Positions 53,024 to 63,444 of a DNA stretch of 64,000 bases are shown here, one piece after another. A program made the position numbers and the translations under genes. The DNA comes from Porphyra umbilicalis. Lineage: Eukaryota; Rhodophyta; Bangiophyceae; Bangiales; Bangiaceae. The stretch spans positions 62,001 through 126,000 of the forward strand of contig KV918840.1 of the NCBI GenBank assembly GCA_002049455.2, given 5' to 3'. How positions within the stretch are numbered: the stretch's first letter is position 1; each line of letters opens with the position of its first letter. The notes under the pieces were generated by a model that was not told where the DNA came from, did not search any database, and saw only the letters and a list, made by a program, of their open reading frames with translations.

Positions 53024-55051
53024 GGTCGACCGGCCAACGACGTCGACGCGAGGCGTCACCGCCAGCGGCCAAGACGAAAGTGGAGAAGACGGCGGCTCCT
53101 TGTCGCGTCTCACGGCCCGTTCGCAGCGCTGGAAGGCACACAAGCTGCCCCGTACTTGGCTGCATCCTCCGGTCACTCTCCGCATGGATCGCTCTCCGCG
53201 GTGTTCAGAATATAAGGCCGATCCTCCCGCAAGCCAGCTGTGGACGAGACCACGATGGGCGGAGCGCCAGCGCCAAACTCGCGTGGCTCTTTGGGCAGAG
53301 GGTCTCACAGAGCTCTCTGCGAGGTGACCTCAGGCTTCGGAAAAGACTGTCAGGGGGCCTATCAACGTTGCTGTGGCAGAGCTCCGAGGCGTACGTACAC
53401 TACTGCTGACGCAATTGGCAGCGCCAGGCATGTCAGGGGTGTGGCTACGTGAGGCCGATTGCGGCGCGGGCTGCCAGCGAAGTGCTGATGACAGAGCGGT
53501 TGCACGCAAGCCCGATTTTGCTTAAATCTCCGGTCCGCGGGTACATTCGCAAGCACCCCCATTTCTCAAGAATCTTCGGTTGAGGCACCTTTGCAGGTGC
53601 GATTTGTCAAACGTAGATGGAGCCACAAAGTGCAGCAAATAACATCTGCCCCGTGAATAGAAGCTGATAGTAACAATAAACCAATGGGCACTCGCGGACA
53701 AGCGATCGGGCCACCAATGGAAACCACCAGATGACATGAAACCTTTGGCAATGACTTTGCCTCCCGATCGATTGGGCTTCGTCCTGGACCAAGGCGTGAG
53801 TGCAGCGCCTGTCGGTGACAACAGACAGCTCAACAGAAGTACGGAGAACCCCCCCCCTCCCTTAGCCACCTCTGGGCGGGACGCTGCGGCGCTACCCGCC
53901 GAGACTTCGCCGCCCCCGCCCGTTCTGCTGCGGCCGTGCGCGGGCAGTGTGCGTGGGAGGGACATGAACAGGGGCGGCCGCGGCACGCTCTCCCCTAAGT
54001 CCTCCCGTTTCTGAAGAGCCAGCTTGTCCCTCCGCCAGTGGACCGCGCTGCCGCGGCAGCTCGCCCCTTTGCCGCTGCGGTCTCCGTTTCGGCTGTTGTC
54101 GACCACGGCATGGCGCGGCGTGTCGGGGTGGGGTGTGTGGGGAGCGACTGACAGTCTCTGTATTAACGCAGTTGCTTCATGATTCTGGGGCGATCGTGGC
54201 TGTGAGCAGTAGCAATAGAAGCGTGAAAGCTCTTGATATGGGGTGGTCCTGGCTACAGCTGTGAGCAGAATGTGGTGCTCTTCAGTATCAAAGGTCACCT
54301 CTCTCGTGCCACCGGCTTACTGTAGAACTCGAGGGGACATTGTTCTACCCAGCGCGCGCGCACGACATCTCTTGATATAGGTGCAGTATGCCCTCTGCGC
54401 TCGGAGGCTCTCCAGGCTTTCGCGTTTGCCTCGTGAAGCGCAAGGCGCAGTGATCCCGCGCTAACCACACCCGGGGCTAAACGCCTTGCATCCAGACGCT
54501 TCTGCTGGTGTAAGGAACGCTCTGACGGTTCCAGAAACCATATAGTGCAGACGTTTGAGGCTAAATGTTACGAAATTCCTCCAGCGTGTTATGCTGGTGG
54601 GGGGGTCCGTAAGATATTGAGGCCCAGAATCAAGAAAAATCGGGCTTGTTTGCAACCGCCAGTTTTCTAGCACTGGGCAGTCCCCTCATGCTCAGATCCG
54701 GGGCAAACATCAATGGAGAGGCTGCCGCCCCGATGAACGAGAAGACGTGCAGTTGGGAGCTTCTCGCTGATACCTCCGTCAGCGATGCCCCTCGGGCCGA
54801 TGAGCTCAGAGTGAGCGGTACGTATGCACTGGACCTTGGTCCTCTCCCGGGGTGGCCCAGGGGTAGGCCGATCATCGTCCAGCGATGATCGCTGGACATC
54901 CATGGATCATCCGCATCTTTGGATCATGATGATAAGTGACTTGAGCCGCGCCGGCCATGCGGTGCACATGTCAGCAACCGCATGTGGTATTGGTCGAGCG
55001 GCGCGTGCACCGAGCAACACTAGGGGCATCAAAAATGCAGGTTGTGCTGCA
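53024..55051. other. No gene recognised
   Basis: Upstream of the protease. Open frames carry no motif. A small hairpin (GTCCAGCGAT/ATCGCTGGAC) lies near 54.88 kb. Confidence 0.35.
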
Positions 55052-55397
55052 ACTGTGGCGCTTTATTTTAGAATTCTCATCTTATGAGGCTTGACGAGTT
55101 TGCAAGATGAGACAAACACCTTATGCTCTTTGACGTGCTCTTTCTGATGGTGCTCCCTGCGATCTTCATGCTTCTCTCCTTGTCACGTAGCGCTTGTATC
55201 TGTCCAAGAACAAATGTCAGGTACGTTCGACCTGGACGGAGAGCCTTGCACGAAATCGCTCTCTCAGGGGCAGTCCGCATGGATTGGTAGGCTACTTCTG
55301 AACCAAGCGGCCCTGGAGGCCTCGACCTTTGAATGCCTCTAGCTCCGTTCGGCACTGCACAAAAAAAATGAGATTTCTAAAGTAAAGCGCCACAACT
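55052..55397. mobile_element. 346-bp MITE with about 28-bp inverted ends
   Basis: ACTGTGGCGCTTTATTTTAG (55052 on, to TCTCAT at 55080) matches the inverse of 55369-55397 (AGTTGTGGCGCTTTACTTTA) with a few changes. No ORF with a motif. Confidence 0.7.
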
Positions 55398-55900
55398 GGA
55401 CCGGGCACATGGACCTTGCAGTCGGCGGAATGTGCATTTGTCTGGCACCAGGGTTTCTCGTCGAAATCTGACCGAAGGCGTCACGACCGTCCAAGATTAG
55501 AGCTGTATTTTGAGTAAGGCCGATCTAAAGTTTAGGCTCATCTTAAGTTGCTTGCCATTTAACAGCTGGTTCTCAGGCATGCAGTACTTACGTCATCCAG
55601 TCGGCTGATACGACGTCTGCTAGTGTCTAACCAGAGGATGACCGACGGCGGGAGGGTGCCAATATGGTGCGTGTCCCAAAAATAACACATAGAGGATTTT
55701 TCTTTTTTTTCTCGGCCCACTGGCCTTCTGCAACGGTCCGATAATGTAATGTGACCCACTCGGTCCCACTGTGCCTCCAGAACAGCCCCTGACAGTGTTT
55801 GCAGAGGCGGCACATCCTGACGTGTCATGGAGGAAAGTGTCATTCATTGCAACTTCGACAGGTGACGATCACGCGGCTCAATTAAATGCACAGATACTAG
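55398..55900. other. No gene recognised
   Basis: No coding motif; a T-rich run near 55.7 kb. Confidence 0.35.
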
Positions 55901-57524
55901 TGTCTATTCTACCAGGCCCTGGCATCATTTGATGCTAGGGTTGTGCTCAATTGATTCTAAGCCGGAATCGTCGATTCCAGCTCTCCCGCATATGGGAATA
56001 CCTGATTTGGTGCCTACGAACACAAGCCGTTGCGCTTCCCAACGGAACCACGAGGATTTAAAGCATTGGCTCAAGATCTGCGGGGAGGCAACCCCCTGAG
56101 AGCGTCTCCACCAATGGATCCAAACACCCAAACGCCTAAACGTGGCACGGTTTGGCCAAACGGGCATTGGTGGCTGGGATGCGATCCAAAACTAGGGTGT
56201 GACGGTCCAAAAATAAACCATCCTCACATATTCTAGTCGCCTAATCGACCTCGTGTCCATGACACGCGATTGCTCTTGTTTTGGATCTTCAACGGCAGGG
56301 CCAGTCCATCCGGGCCCGTTTGGAGGCGCGCCACTCCAAACAAACCTGTTTGGATGCTCCCCCAACCGTTTGGCCATCCCCTGGTTCCATTTTGAGCCAA
56401 CCTACGCCAATGGAAAGCGTGACCCGTGGCATGTAAACAGTGATATGGCGATCGGCCATCCGCCCAGATTCTTTGTCGGGCATTCGTGGATGGTCTGTCG
56501 GCCACAAAAGAGGCCCACCCATAGTGAGCATCCAGGGGAGCCCAAGATTGAGACGTGACCTTCTTTGTTTTGGATCGACGCTTGGAGAGCCAGTGACAGG
56601 GCCACACGTTGGGCACTCGTAACGTTTGGCTTGGGCTTTTGGCTCCATTGGTGGAGACGCTCTGAGTGTCATCCATACGAAAAGAACTGGTACAAACGCA
56701 CAAGAATCACCCCTTCCAGCAGGCCCGACGTCGACCCTCCCTGCCCCCCCCCCCCAGGAACCCCCAAAACGGCGATTTGGACTTGCAACGATCACGCCGT
56801 CTCACCGGATCGGTCTCACCATCGTCCCTGCCTCCGCCCCACTCTGCCACAGAGGCGAGCCACCAAGGGCTAAGACGGTCATGTGTGCACTTTCTAGAGG
56901 CTGCTCGTACCACGGGAGGAGGTACCTTCCCCGCCAGCGGACACGTAAGTGGGACCAGAAAACAGGTGGCCGAGGTCGTAGGCCAGCCTACCTCTTCCCC
57001 GCCCCCCCCCGCCTCCACAGTTCGATTGCTCCGTCCTCCCCCCATGACACTCCAACGGATTATGAGATCCCTCTTCCATCGACAGTCGTGCCTGTACTGA
57101 GCGCCGCCGCCCCAGAGTACCCAGGTAGGTCGCTCCGGTGATTGAGGACCAGTCGCGACGAAGCGCCGCAAGTAGCAGGGGTAACAGTCAAGGGCGTCGG
57201 CTGCCCCGACCGTGAGCTATTCCCTTACTGTTCCCCGGCCCCTCGGCCGCTAGGTAGCGCTAAAGGCTGTGTAGGCATAGACCTACCCCCCCCCCCCCTG
57301 ATCACGTATGGGGCGCGACAAAAGTTGGCGCTACAACCGTTCTTGAAGGGAAATGGCTCGGAATTAAAGCGTCTCCTGTTGACATAAGACCAAACCGGCA
57401 CAGCTGGGCTCATTTCTGTTGTCGAAATTGCCATCCAACGAGCTGTTCGGCGAGCAGAGGTCATCCAAAAATGGCATCAATTGACGCCCTGGGCATCATT
57501 TTGATGCCAGTGATAGAATAGACA
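55901..57524. mobile_element. Possible 1.6-kb non-autonomous element (outer)
   Basis: TGTCTATTCTA followed by CTGGCATCA on the left matches the inverse of 57490-57524, where CATCAATTGA-type motifs also recur. It encloses the element at 56099-56663. No transposase. Confidence 0.45.
56099..56663. mobile_element. 565-bp MITE with about 40-bp inverted ends (inner)
   Basis: AGAGCGTCTCCACCAATGGA at the left is repeated inverted at the right (ending GACGCTCT at 56663), and similarity continues through CCAAA.xCCCAA. The interior is rich in CCAAAC/GTTTGG motifs. It sits inside the 55901-57524 element. Confidence 0.75.
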
Positions 57525-57845
57525 CCAGAGCAGGCATATGCTGACAATTTGTGCACGAAGAAAAGGCCACCACCAATAAAAACGTGAAAAAGACCCCCAT
57601 GTAGCCCCCTGTGAGGAAAACACGATTTGGGATACCCCTCATCGAAGCTACAGTTAGCACATGAGCTTTGGCGTTGCAAACCTTTAACCCCAAGAACCTG
57701 AAAAAGATTGGCTCCAAGATCGGGGCTATCTGAGAGGTCCACAGAACAGGGCCCACAGGCAGGTATTAAGGAGTTGTCAGCCAAGCACGCGTCGGGAGAG
57801 GCTGTTTCCATGGAGGCCAGTCGAGAATTTTCTCGTACCCCACGC

Positions 57846-58580
57846 CTTGGTCCACTGCCGTCACGACCGCCGAGCCCGCATCGTCAAGACCCGCGTCCCT
57901 CCGCGTGGCGGCCGCCGCCGACGCGGCCGCCCAGCCCATCCCGTCAATGCCAGGGTCCCCCGGACAGGCGGCCGGGACCGTGCCGGCCGCCAAGCCCGCC
58001 CCGCCAAGGCCAGCGCTCTTCCGAGTGGCGGCCGCCGCCGCAGCGGCCGCCGAGCCCGCTTTGTCAAGGCCTGCGTCCCCCCGATTGGCGGTCGCCGCCG
58101 CAGCGGCCGCCGAGCCCGCTTCGTCAAGGCCTGCGTCCCCCAGATTGGCGGCCGCCGCCGCAGCGGCCGCCGAGCCCGCCCCGTCAAGGCCTGCGTCCCC
58201 CCGATTGGCGGCCGGGCCCGTGTCGGCCGCCGAGCCCGCCCCGTCAAGGCCCACACTCTTCCGACTGGCGGCCGCCACCGCAGCGGCCGCCGAGCCCGCT
58301 TCGTGAAGGCCTGCGTCCCCCCGATTGGCGGTCTCCGCCCGCGCGGCTGCCGAGCCCCACTCGCGCATGCAAGCCGTTGCGAGGCTGGCAGCCACCGGCG
58401 AGCCCACCTCTAGCAAGCGCGCCCCGTACCCAAGTCCGGCCGTCATCATCGGGTCTGGGGAGCCCCCCTCGTCAAGGCGCATCTGGGTCCGCCTGGCGGC
58501 CGCCCCCGGCGCGGCCGCCAAGCCCACTCGGTCAGGGTCCACCCTCTGCAACCCGGCGGCCGTCGCCCCAGCGGCCGCCG
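57846..58580. repeat. 60-bp tandem array with paired GCGGCCGC sites
   Basis: GGCGGCCGCC-type starts recur at 57906, 57966, 58026, 58086, 58146, 58206, 58266 and 58326, 60 bp apart, then less regularly to about 58580. Most units hold two GCGGCCGC-like palindromes 15 bp apart. The 60-bp period keeps frames open on both strands, so the long Ala-rich ORFs here are artefacts. Confidence 0.9.
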
Positions 58581-59208
58581 AGTCCCCCAAGCCCGCCACG
58601 TCAAGAACCACCTGCGCCGACGTGGCCATCTGTCGGAACATCCAGTCCGCCAAGTCTCTCGGAGCGAGCGCGGCCACCAACTCCACCGGTGGCCGCGGGG
58701 GAAGTGCGGGAGCTGCAGGAGTTTGCCCGCAGAGCGCCCAACGGGGACCGGACGGCGCGATGGCTGCTGCGGTAGGGCAGTCTGGACTCCCTGGAGGAGA
58801 GCAATTGGTGGGAGGCGCGGCGGCACGGGCGGCAGCAGATGAGACAAGGTCACCTGCCGCCTCCTCGGCCGCGGCCGGCGGGGCCGCCGATCGGGCGGCC
58901 GGCCCGACGCCGCCGCCACGGCCGCAGACCGGCGCGCTGACGAAGATGTCGAGGCCCCTCCAAGCTGCAGCGTCGCAGGCCGCGGATACAACCTCGTCGC
59001 GGGGGGGTCATCGGGGCTTGGGCGAGGCCGCGGACGTGGACATGCACTCGGCGGACCAATCTGCGCCGGCGGACGCGGTGAACGCGGCGTCGGAGATGCT
59101 ACCCTCGACGCCGATGCCGGGCTTGCAGTCCGCGGCCGCGGGGCCGGCAGGCGCGGAGCACTCGGAGGGCGCTGCCCTCCCGGCGGCCGCGGTGCAGGGG
59201 TTGCAGAG

Positions 59209-61068
59209 GTGCGCGGGACTGAACAGGCTGTCGCTGCAGCCACCGCCGGTCTCCCAGCCTCTGACGCTGCAGGAGGCGATGGCGGCGACGCAGAGTCCCG
59301 CGGCGCCACGTGGCCCAGCCGATCAGGTCACGGAGCGGCCGCCCCAGCGGCCGCTCACGGGAGTGGATCTGGCAACATAGCCGGAGCCGCGGCCGCCGAC
59401 GGCGGCCGCGGCGGCGGAAGCGGAGTCGGCGATGCAGGGCGTGCACCACCCGCTGACCCAGGCGGGGACGGACATGGAGGGGGTGCAGCGGCCGCCGGTG
59501 GAGGCGGGGACGGTGGCGGGCCCCCTTCCTCCTCAGCGGCCGCTGCCACAGCCGACGCCGTCGCCGCTGGCGACAACGAGTCCCCCACCGCCAGGGGCAG
59601 AGGACGCGGCCGCGGATGGACCGAGGCAGAGCGAGTAGCTCTCTGCCAGGCCTGGTTGGCGGTGGCGCAAGACCCGGTGGTCGGTACCGACCAGAGCCGA
59701 GCAACCTTTGCCGCTGCAATCGTCAACGGGTACAAGTCCCATTGCCCGATGGGCCCTGGACGCAGGGCGCGCACGGACACCGCCATCGACCGCGAACTGT
59801 GCTATTCAGTTTTCAAGAACGTTCAATGCTTTTCATCCTCTATGGTGGCCGTCGGGCGTCGCCAGATGACAGGCAATTTGACCGACGAGGACCTGATACG
59901 CATGGCCACCGCGCACTTTGACGCCGAGAACCTGTATGAGGCCGTGCAGGTGGACGACAACGACGGGGACGCGCCGGTCTTGGTGGTGAAGAAGGGCGGC
60001 ACGAGCGGAGCCGATTGGGTCAAGTGTTGGACGGTCATGCGCAAGTTAGACAAGTTCAGCGGCGCGTCAGGGGCGGCCGCCACGGCGGCCGCCGCTCGCG
60101 GCCGCCGTCCTGTGCCAGACGGGGGCGTCGAGGACATTTCGGACGACGAATCGAGCTCCACGGTCGGCAGGCAGCGCGGCCTCTTCCAAGAGCGGCCTAT
60201 CGGTACGAAGGCCGCTGAAGCGGCGGCCTCAACTGACATTGCTATCGAAAGGGAGGCCGCCACGACGGCGGCCGCCCTCAAGTCCTTGTCTGAGACGGCC
60301 ATCGAGCGCGCCGACATTGACTTTTGGAAGGCGAAGGACGTGCGTGAGACGGGTGAGACGGAGCAGTGGCGCAAAAACGAGATGGAGCGGCGGCTTCTGC
60401 TCTCCAACGCCAGACTGCGCAAGGCCAAGGCCGCGGAGTCACGGGTCGCTTCCCGCTCAACAACAACTGCGCCGTCTATGTCGGGCACCTCTGCGGCCGC
60501 TACCGCGGCCGCTGAGGCGGCGGCGGGTGCGGCCACAGGTAGGGCTCCAAGTGCGGCCGCATCGCCAGCATCTGCAGTTTCTCCAAGTGGTGGTGCAGCC
60601 GCGTCTCCCGGGTCTGGTGGAGCGCCCGGTACTCCCGGCGGCGTGGCTGTGAACGGCGGCGAAGCGGCCGCGTTGGCGCCGGCCGCTGACCACACGGTCG
60701 GGTCCCCGGCGTCTGGCGCGACCGCGAGTGCGGCCGCATTGCCTCCGTCTTCTTCTTCTCCGAATGGCGGCGTCGACGCGTCGCCGCGTACCGGCGCATC
60801 ACCAGCCGCGGCCGCAAGCGCGGCCGTTGCCCGCCGCGCTGCGGCCTCGGCCGGTGTCGGCTCGGTCAAGCGGAGGAAGGGGCGAGTCTGTAACTCGTTG
60901 CAGACCAAGCAGGCCCGCTTCACGGCGGCAAGGAACACCGTATCGGGTCCAAGCCGTTTCATGACGCCGCGGCCGCATAAAGCGGCCGCTGGCGAATCGG
61001 GCGACGACGAGGAGGACGCTGCCTGTGGTACTAGTGGCAGCGATTTCGCGGATGGTAACTTGGCTTGA
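59209..61068 (+). CDS. Myb/SANT-like DNA-binding protein of the Harbinger element
   Basis: In Harbinger elements this second protein binds DNA and helps the transposase reach the nucleus and transposon ends. After a low-complexity start, GWTEAERVALCQAWLAVAQDP (about residue 136 on) and YKSHCP lead the trihelix-like domain. NVQCFSSSM, FDAENLYEAVQ and WVKCWTVMRKLDKFSG (to about 290) match the plant NAM-associated/Harbinger ORF pattern. The rest is Ala/Ser-rich with predicted helices (EQWRKNEMERRLLLSNARLRKAK). Many AAA codon triplets are GCGGCCGCx. The first codon of the open frame is GTG; the true start is unresolved and could be further upstream or spliced. The end at 61068 faces the transposase. 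Confidence 0.7.
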   Translation: MRGTEQAVAAATAGLPASDAAGGDGGDAESRGATWPSRSGHGAAAPAAAHGSGSGNIAGAAAADGGRGGGSGVGDAGRAPPADPGGDGHGGGAAAAGGGGDGGGPPSSSAAAATADAVAAGDNESPTARGRGRGRGWTEAERVALCQAWLAVAQDPVVGTDQSRATFAAAIVNGYKSHCPMGPGRRARTDTAIDRELCYSVFKNVQCFSSSMVAVGRRQMTGNLTDEDLIRMATAHFDAENLYEAVQVDDNDGDAPVLVVKKGGTSGADWVKCWTVMRKLDKFSGASGAAATAAAARGRRPVPDGGVEDISDDESSSTVGRQRGLFQERPIGTKAAEAAASTDIAIEREAATTAAALKSLSETAIERADIDFWKAKDVRETGETEQWRKNEMERRLLLSNARLRKAKAAESRVASRSTTTAPSMSGTSAAATAAAEAAAGAATGRAPSAAASPASAVSPSGGAAASPGSGGAPGTPGGVAVNGGEAAALAPAADHTVGSPASGATASAAALPPSSSSPNGGVDASPRTGASPAAAASAAVARRAAASAGVGSVKRRKGRVCNSLQTKQARFTAARNTVSGPSRFMTPRPHKAAAGESGDDEEDAACGTSGSDFADGNLA

Positions 61069-61776
61069 GTTGTATCTCTGTTGACATTTGTGACGGTGGG
61101 GTCTCCGCGCGTGTGGAGTGCTCGACTACTGCATCGACTGTTGCACGACCATCATACACGGTTTTTTTTCCCCCTTCGTCGGGTTTTTTTTTCCCTACAC
61201 AACGACTCTGTCCGACTCTGTGACTCTGTCCGAGAAGCGAGCACGGCAAAATCCTCTTACTTGTACACCAGTCATGCTGCAGCATGAAAGTATAAGCCAC
61301 TCGCGGACATCCGCCTACGCTAGACAGAGCGGCGGCCTCGTCCGTCTTCCTAGATAAAACGGAGGCCGTCCACGAGTCTTTCCTATCCCGGGTCGGCGTG
61401 GTGGCGTCCGCCGACGTGCCAATGTGTGAGGAAAAAAAAAAGCCATGATGGCAAAAAAAAAACCGTTGAACGCTACAGATACGGGTCCAGAAGGGACCCG
61501 CGATCAACGAAGATATGGGCCGCCAGGTCGTCGCGGAGAGAGAAGAACTCAGCTCTATCCGTGGCGGTCTGGCGCGTCCGCAACTGGAACAGAAAAGAAC
61601 CCGGCGGGGGGTCCGCGCCGCCCAAAACCACGGGAGCATGCGGCAAAGCCGTCGAACGGGGAGCTGCGGCCGCTGCGGCGGCAGCATCAGCGGCCGGTCC
61701 TGCGGCTGTGGAGCCACCTCCCGCAATCACAGGCGGACCGACAAAGCCGGCGGCCGCGGCGGCGGCGCCCGCACCA
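61069..61776. other. Gap between the two convergent Harbinger ORFs
   Basis: Holds T8 and A9 runs, a CTGTCCGACTCTGTGACTCTG repeat near 61.21 kb and no separate gene. Confidence 0.5.
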
Positions 61777-62250
61777 TCAGCACCTCCGCCGCCCCTCCCG
61801 CTTCCTGGCGAGCCACCGCCGGCGGCGGCCGCAGAGCCGCCAAAGTCGGCGGCCGCGGCGGCGGCGCCCGCACCACCAGCTGCATCTCCTCCACGCACGC
61901 CCGCTGGCGAGCCACCGCCGGCGGCCGCCGCCGGGCAAAACCAGACCGGCGGCCGCGGCGGTGGCGCCCGCTCCATCAGCTTCTCCGCCACCGCCGACGC
62001 CCGCTGGCGATCGATCGCCGGCGGCCGCCGCCGCGGCGCCAAGGCCGGCGGCCGCGGCAGCGGCGCCATCGGCACCAGCTCCTCCCTGCCCAACTGCGCC
62101 GGCGAAGGGGTCTCCGCCGGCGGCCGCCGCTGATTCGACATCGCCGGCGGCCGCCGCACCAGGTCCCGTACTGCCAGCCCAGCCGACGTCGCCTGCGCCA
62201 ACGTCATGGCCATCATCGGCGGCGGCCGCAGGTTCCCCATCCCTTGCGGC
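61748..62250. repeat. About 100-bp GC-rich repeats with GCGGCCGC sites
   Basis: GGCGGCCGCGGCGGCGGCGC recurs at about 61748, 61848, 61947 and 62047, with GGCGGCCGCCGCCGG between. It overlaps the 3' tail of the transposase frame, which reads there as Ala/Gly runs. Confidence 0.75.
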
Positions 62251-63444
62251 CGCCACCGCTGCCATACGCTCATGAGCAACATACCGGCCACGCCTCTGCT
62301 CAACGACCATGTTGTGCAGAATGGCGGCCGCCTTGCCGGCAAGCATCATCTGCTCTACAGAGCCAAATCGGCCAGGGTGTAGAAGAATGTGGAACCTCGC
62401 TGTCATAACCCCGTAGAGCCGCTCGACATCCTTGCGCAGCGCTTCCTGGAGACGGTTGAAACTTTTTTCTGCGGGTGTGATGGGGTTACATGCAACAAAA
62501 AATGGATACTTGGGATAAACACCGTCAGTAAGAGAATACAACAAACGACGTGAACGACCATTAACACAGACAGAGAAAGACTTCGGCGGCCAGACACCCT
62601 CCACCACATCAAAATACAACGGTGAGATGCGTAACACGTTGAGGTCATTGAGGCTTCCAGGCGCCCCGATGAAGAAGTGCCAGATGTAAAGGTCCTCATC
62701 ACAAACCGTCTCCATGACAATGGAGCGCCGCTTCTTGCGGTTCTGATACTGCCCAGCAAGCCCCTTTGGGCACGCGGCCCACTCCCAGTGCGAGCAATCG
62801 AGGCTGCCGATGCATCCCGGCATGCCCCGTGCTGCGTTGCGTTCCAGCATGCGCTTGACCTCCTCGTCGTTAGGAGGCCGCAGGTAGACGGGCTCCCACT
62901 CCTCAACAATAAACTCAATCAGCTTCTTCGTGGCCACTTCAGGTGTAGACTTGGACAGCCGGACATACTCATCCGCACGAACATACGACTCCCCGTACGC
63001 AAGGACACGGAAGGCGGCCACCAGCTTCTGCAGAGCATAAGCTTGTGGCCGCCCCGTCGCATTGATGCTCTGCCGCCAAAATGGCCGGTCCCGGATGGCC
63101 TCATAAATGCGCATAAAAACAGACCGTGGCACACGGAAGCGACGCTCAAACGTCTCTTCTCCATACAAAGGCGACTGCTCATACACACCAAAATAATCCC
63201 GCATGATGCCGCGCATACCCTTGTCGAAATCACGCGGCCGGTTGGCGCGCCGCCCGGCCACAGACCCGTCAAAACGCCGTCTGCGCGCTCGCTGCGCCGC
63301 ATTCCTGCGATGACGGCGCGTCGGGAACAGAGATCGCGCTCCGATGACGGCCGCAAGCAGCTCGTCCGCGGAGCCCTCCGACTGCCCGCGGCCGTCATCG
63401 CTCGACGACCCAGACCCAGCATCAGTGGACGCGTCCATCTCCAT
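61777..63444 (-). CDS. PIF/Harbinger transposase (DDE superfamily)
   Basis: A 555-residue cut-and-paste nuclease from ATG 63444. After an acidic, then basic N-terminus come FERRFRVPRSVFMRIYEAI (about 99-117), WRQSINATGRPQAYALQKLVAAFRVLAYG, and the catalytic core: GSLDCSHWEW (Asp216), GAPGSLNDLNVL (Asp267, conserved), LTDGVYPKYPFF (Asp307) and LQEALRKDVERLYGVM (Glu340). The likely triad is Asp216, Asp307 and Glu340, as in HARBI1 and plant Plant_tran proteins. The conserved part ends near residue 400 (AILHNMVVEQRRG). The last 150 residues are Ala/Gly encoded by the octamer repeats, so the real C-terminus may be shorter. No frame break, so it may be functional. Confidence 0.92.
   Translation of the reverse strand: MEMDASTDAGSGSSSDDGRGQSEGSADELLAAVIGARSLFPTRRHRRNAAQRARRRRFDGSVAGRRANRPRDFDKGMRGIMRDYFGVYEQSPLYGEETFERRFRVPRSVFMRIYEAIRDRPFWRQSINATGRPQAYALQKLVAAFRVLAYGESYVRADEYVRLSKSTPEVATKKLIEFIVEEWEPVYLRPPNDEEVKRMLERNAARGMPGCIGSLDCSHWEWAACPKGLAGQYQNRKKRRSIVMETVCDEDLYIWHFFIGAPGSLNDLNVLRISPLYFDVVEGVWPPKSFSVCVNGRSRRLLYSLTDGVYPKYPFFVACNPITPAEKSFNRLQEALRKDVERLYGVMTARFHILLHPGRFGSVEQMMLAGKAAAILHNMVVEQRRGRYVAHERMAAVAAARDGEPAAAADDGHDVGAGDVGWAGSTGPGAAAAGDVESAAAAGGDPFAGAVGQGGAGADGAAAAAAGLGAAAAAAGDRSPAGVGGGGEADGAGATAAAAGLVLPGGGRRRWLASGRAWRRCSWWCGRRRRGRRLWRLCGRRRRWLARKREGRRRC

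Noticed and set aside
57766..58775. Ala/Pro-rich proteins on both strands
   Set aside because: They are readings of the 60-bp repeat in different frames; period divisible by three keeps all frames open.
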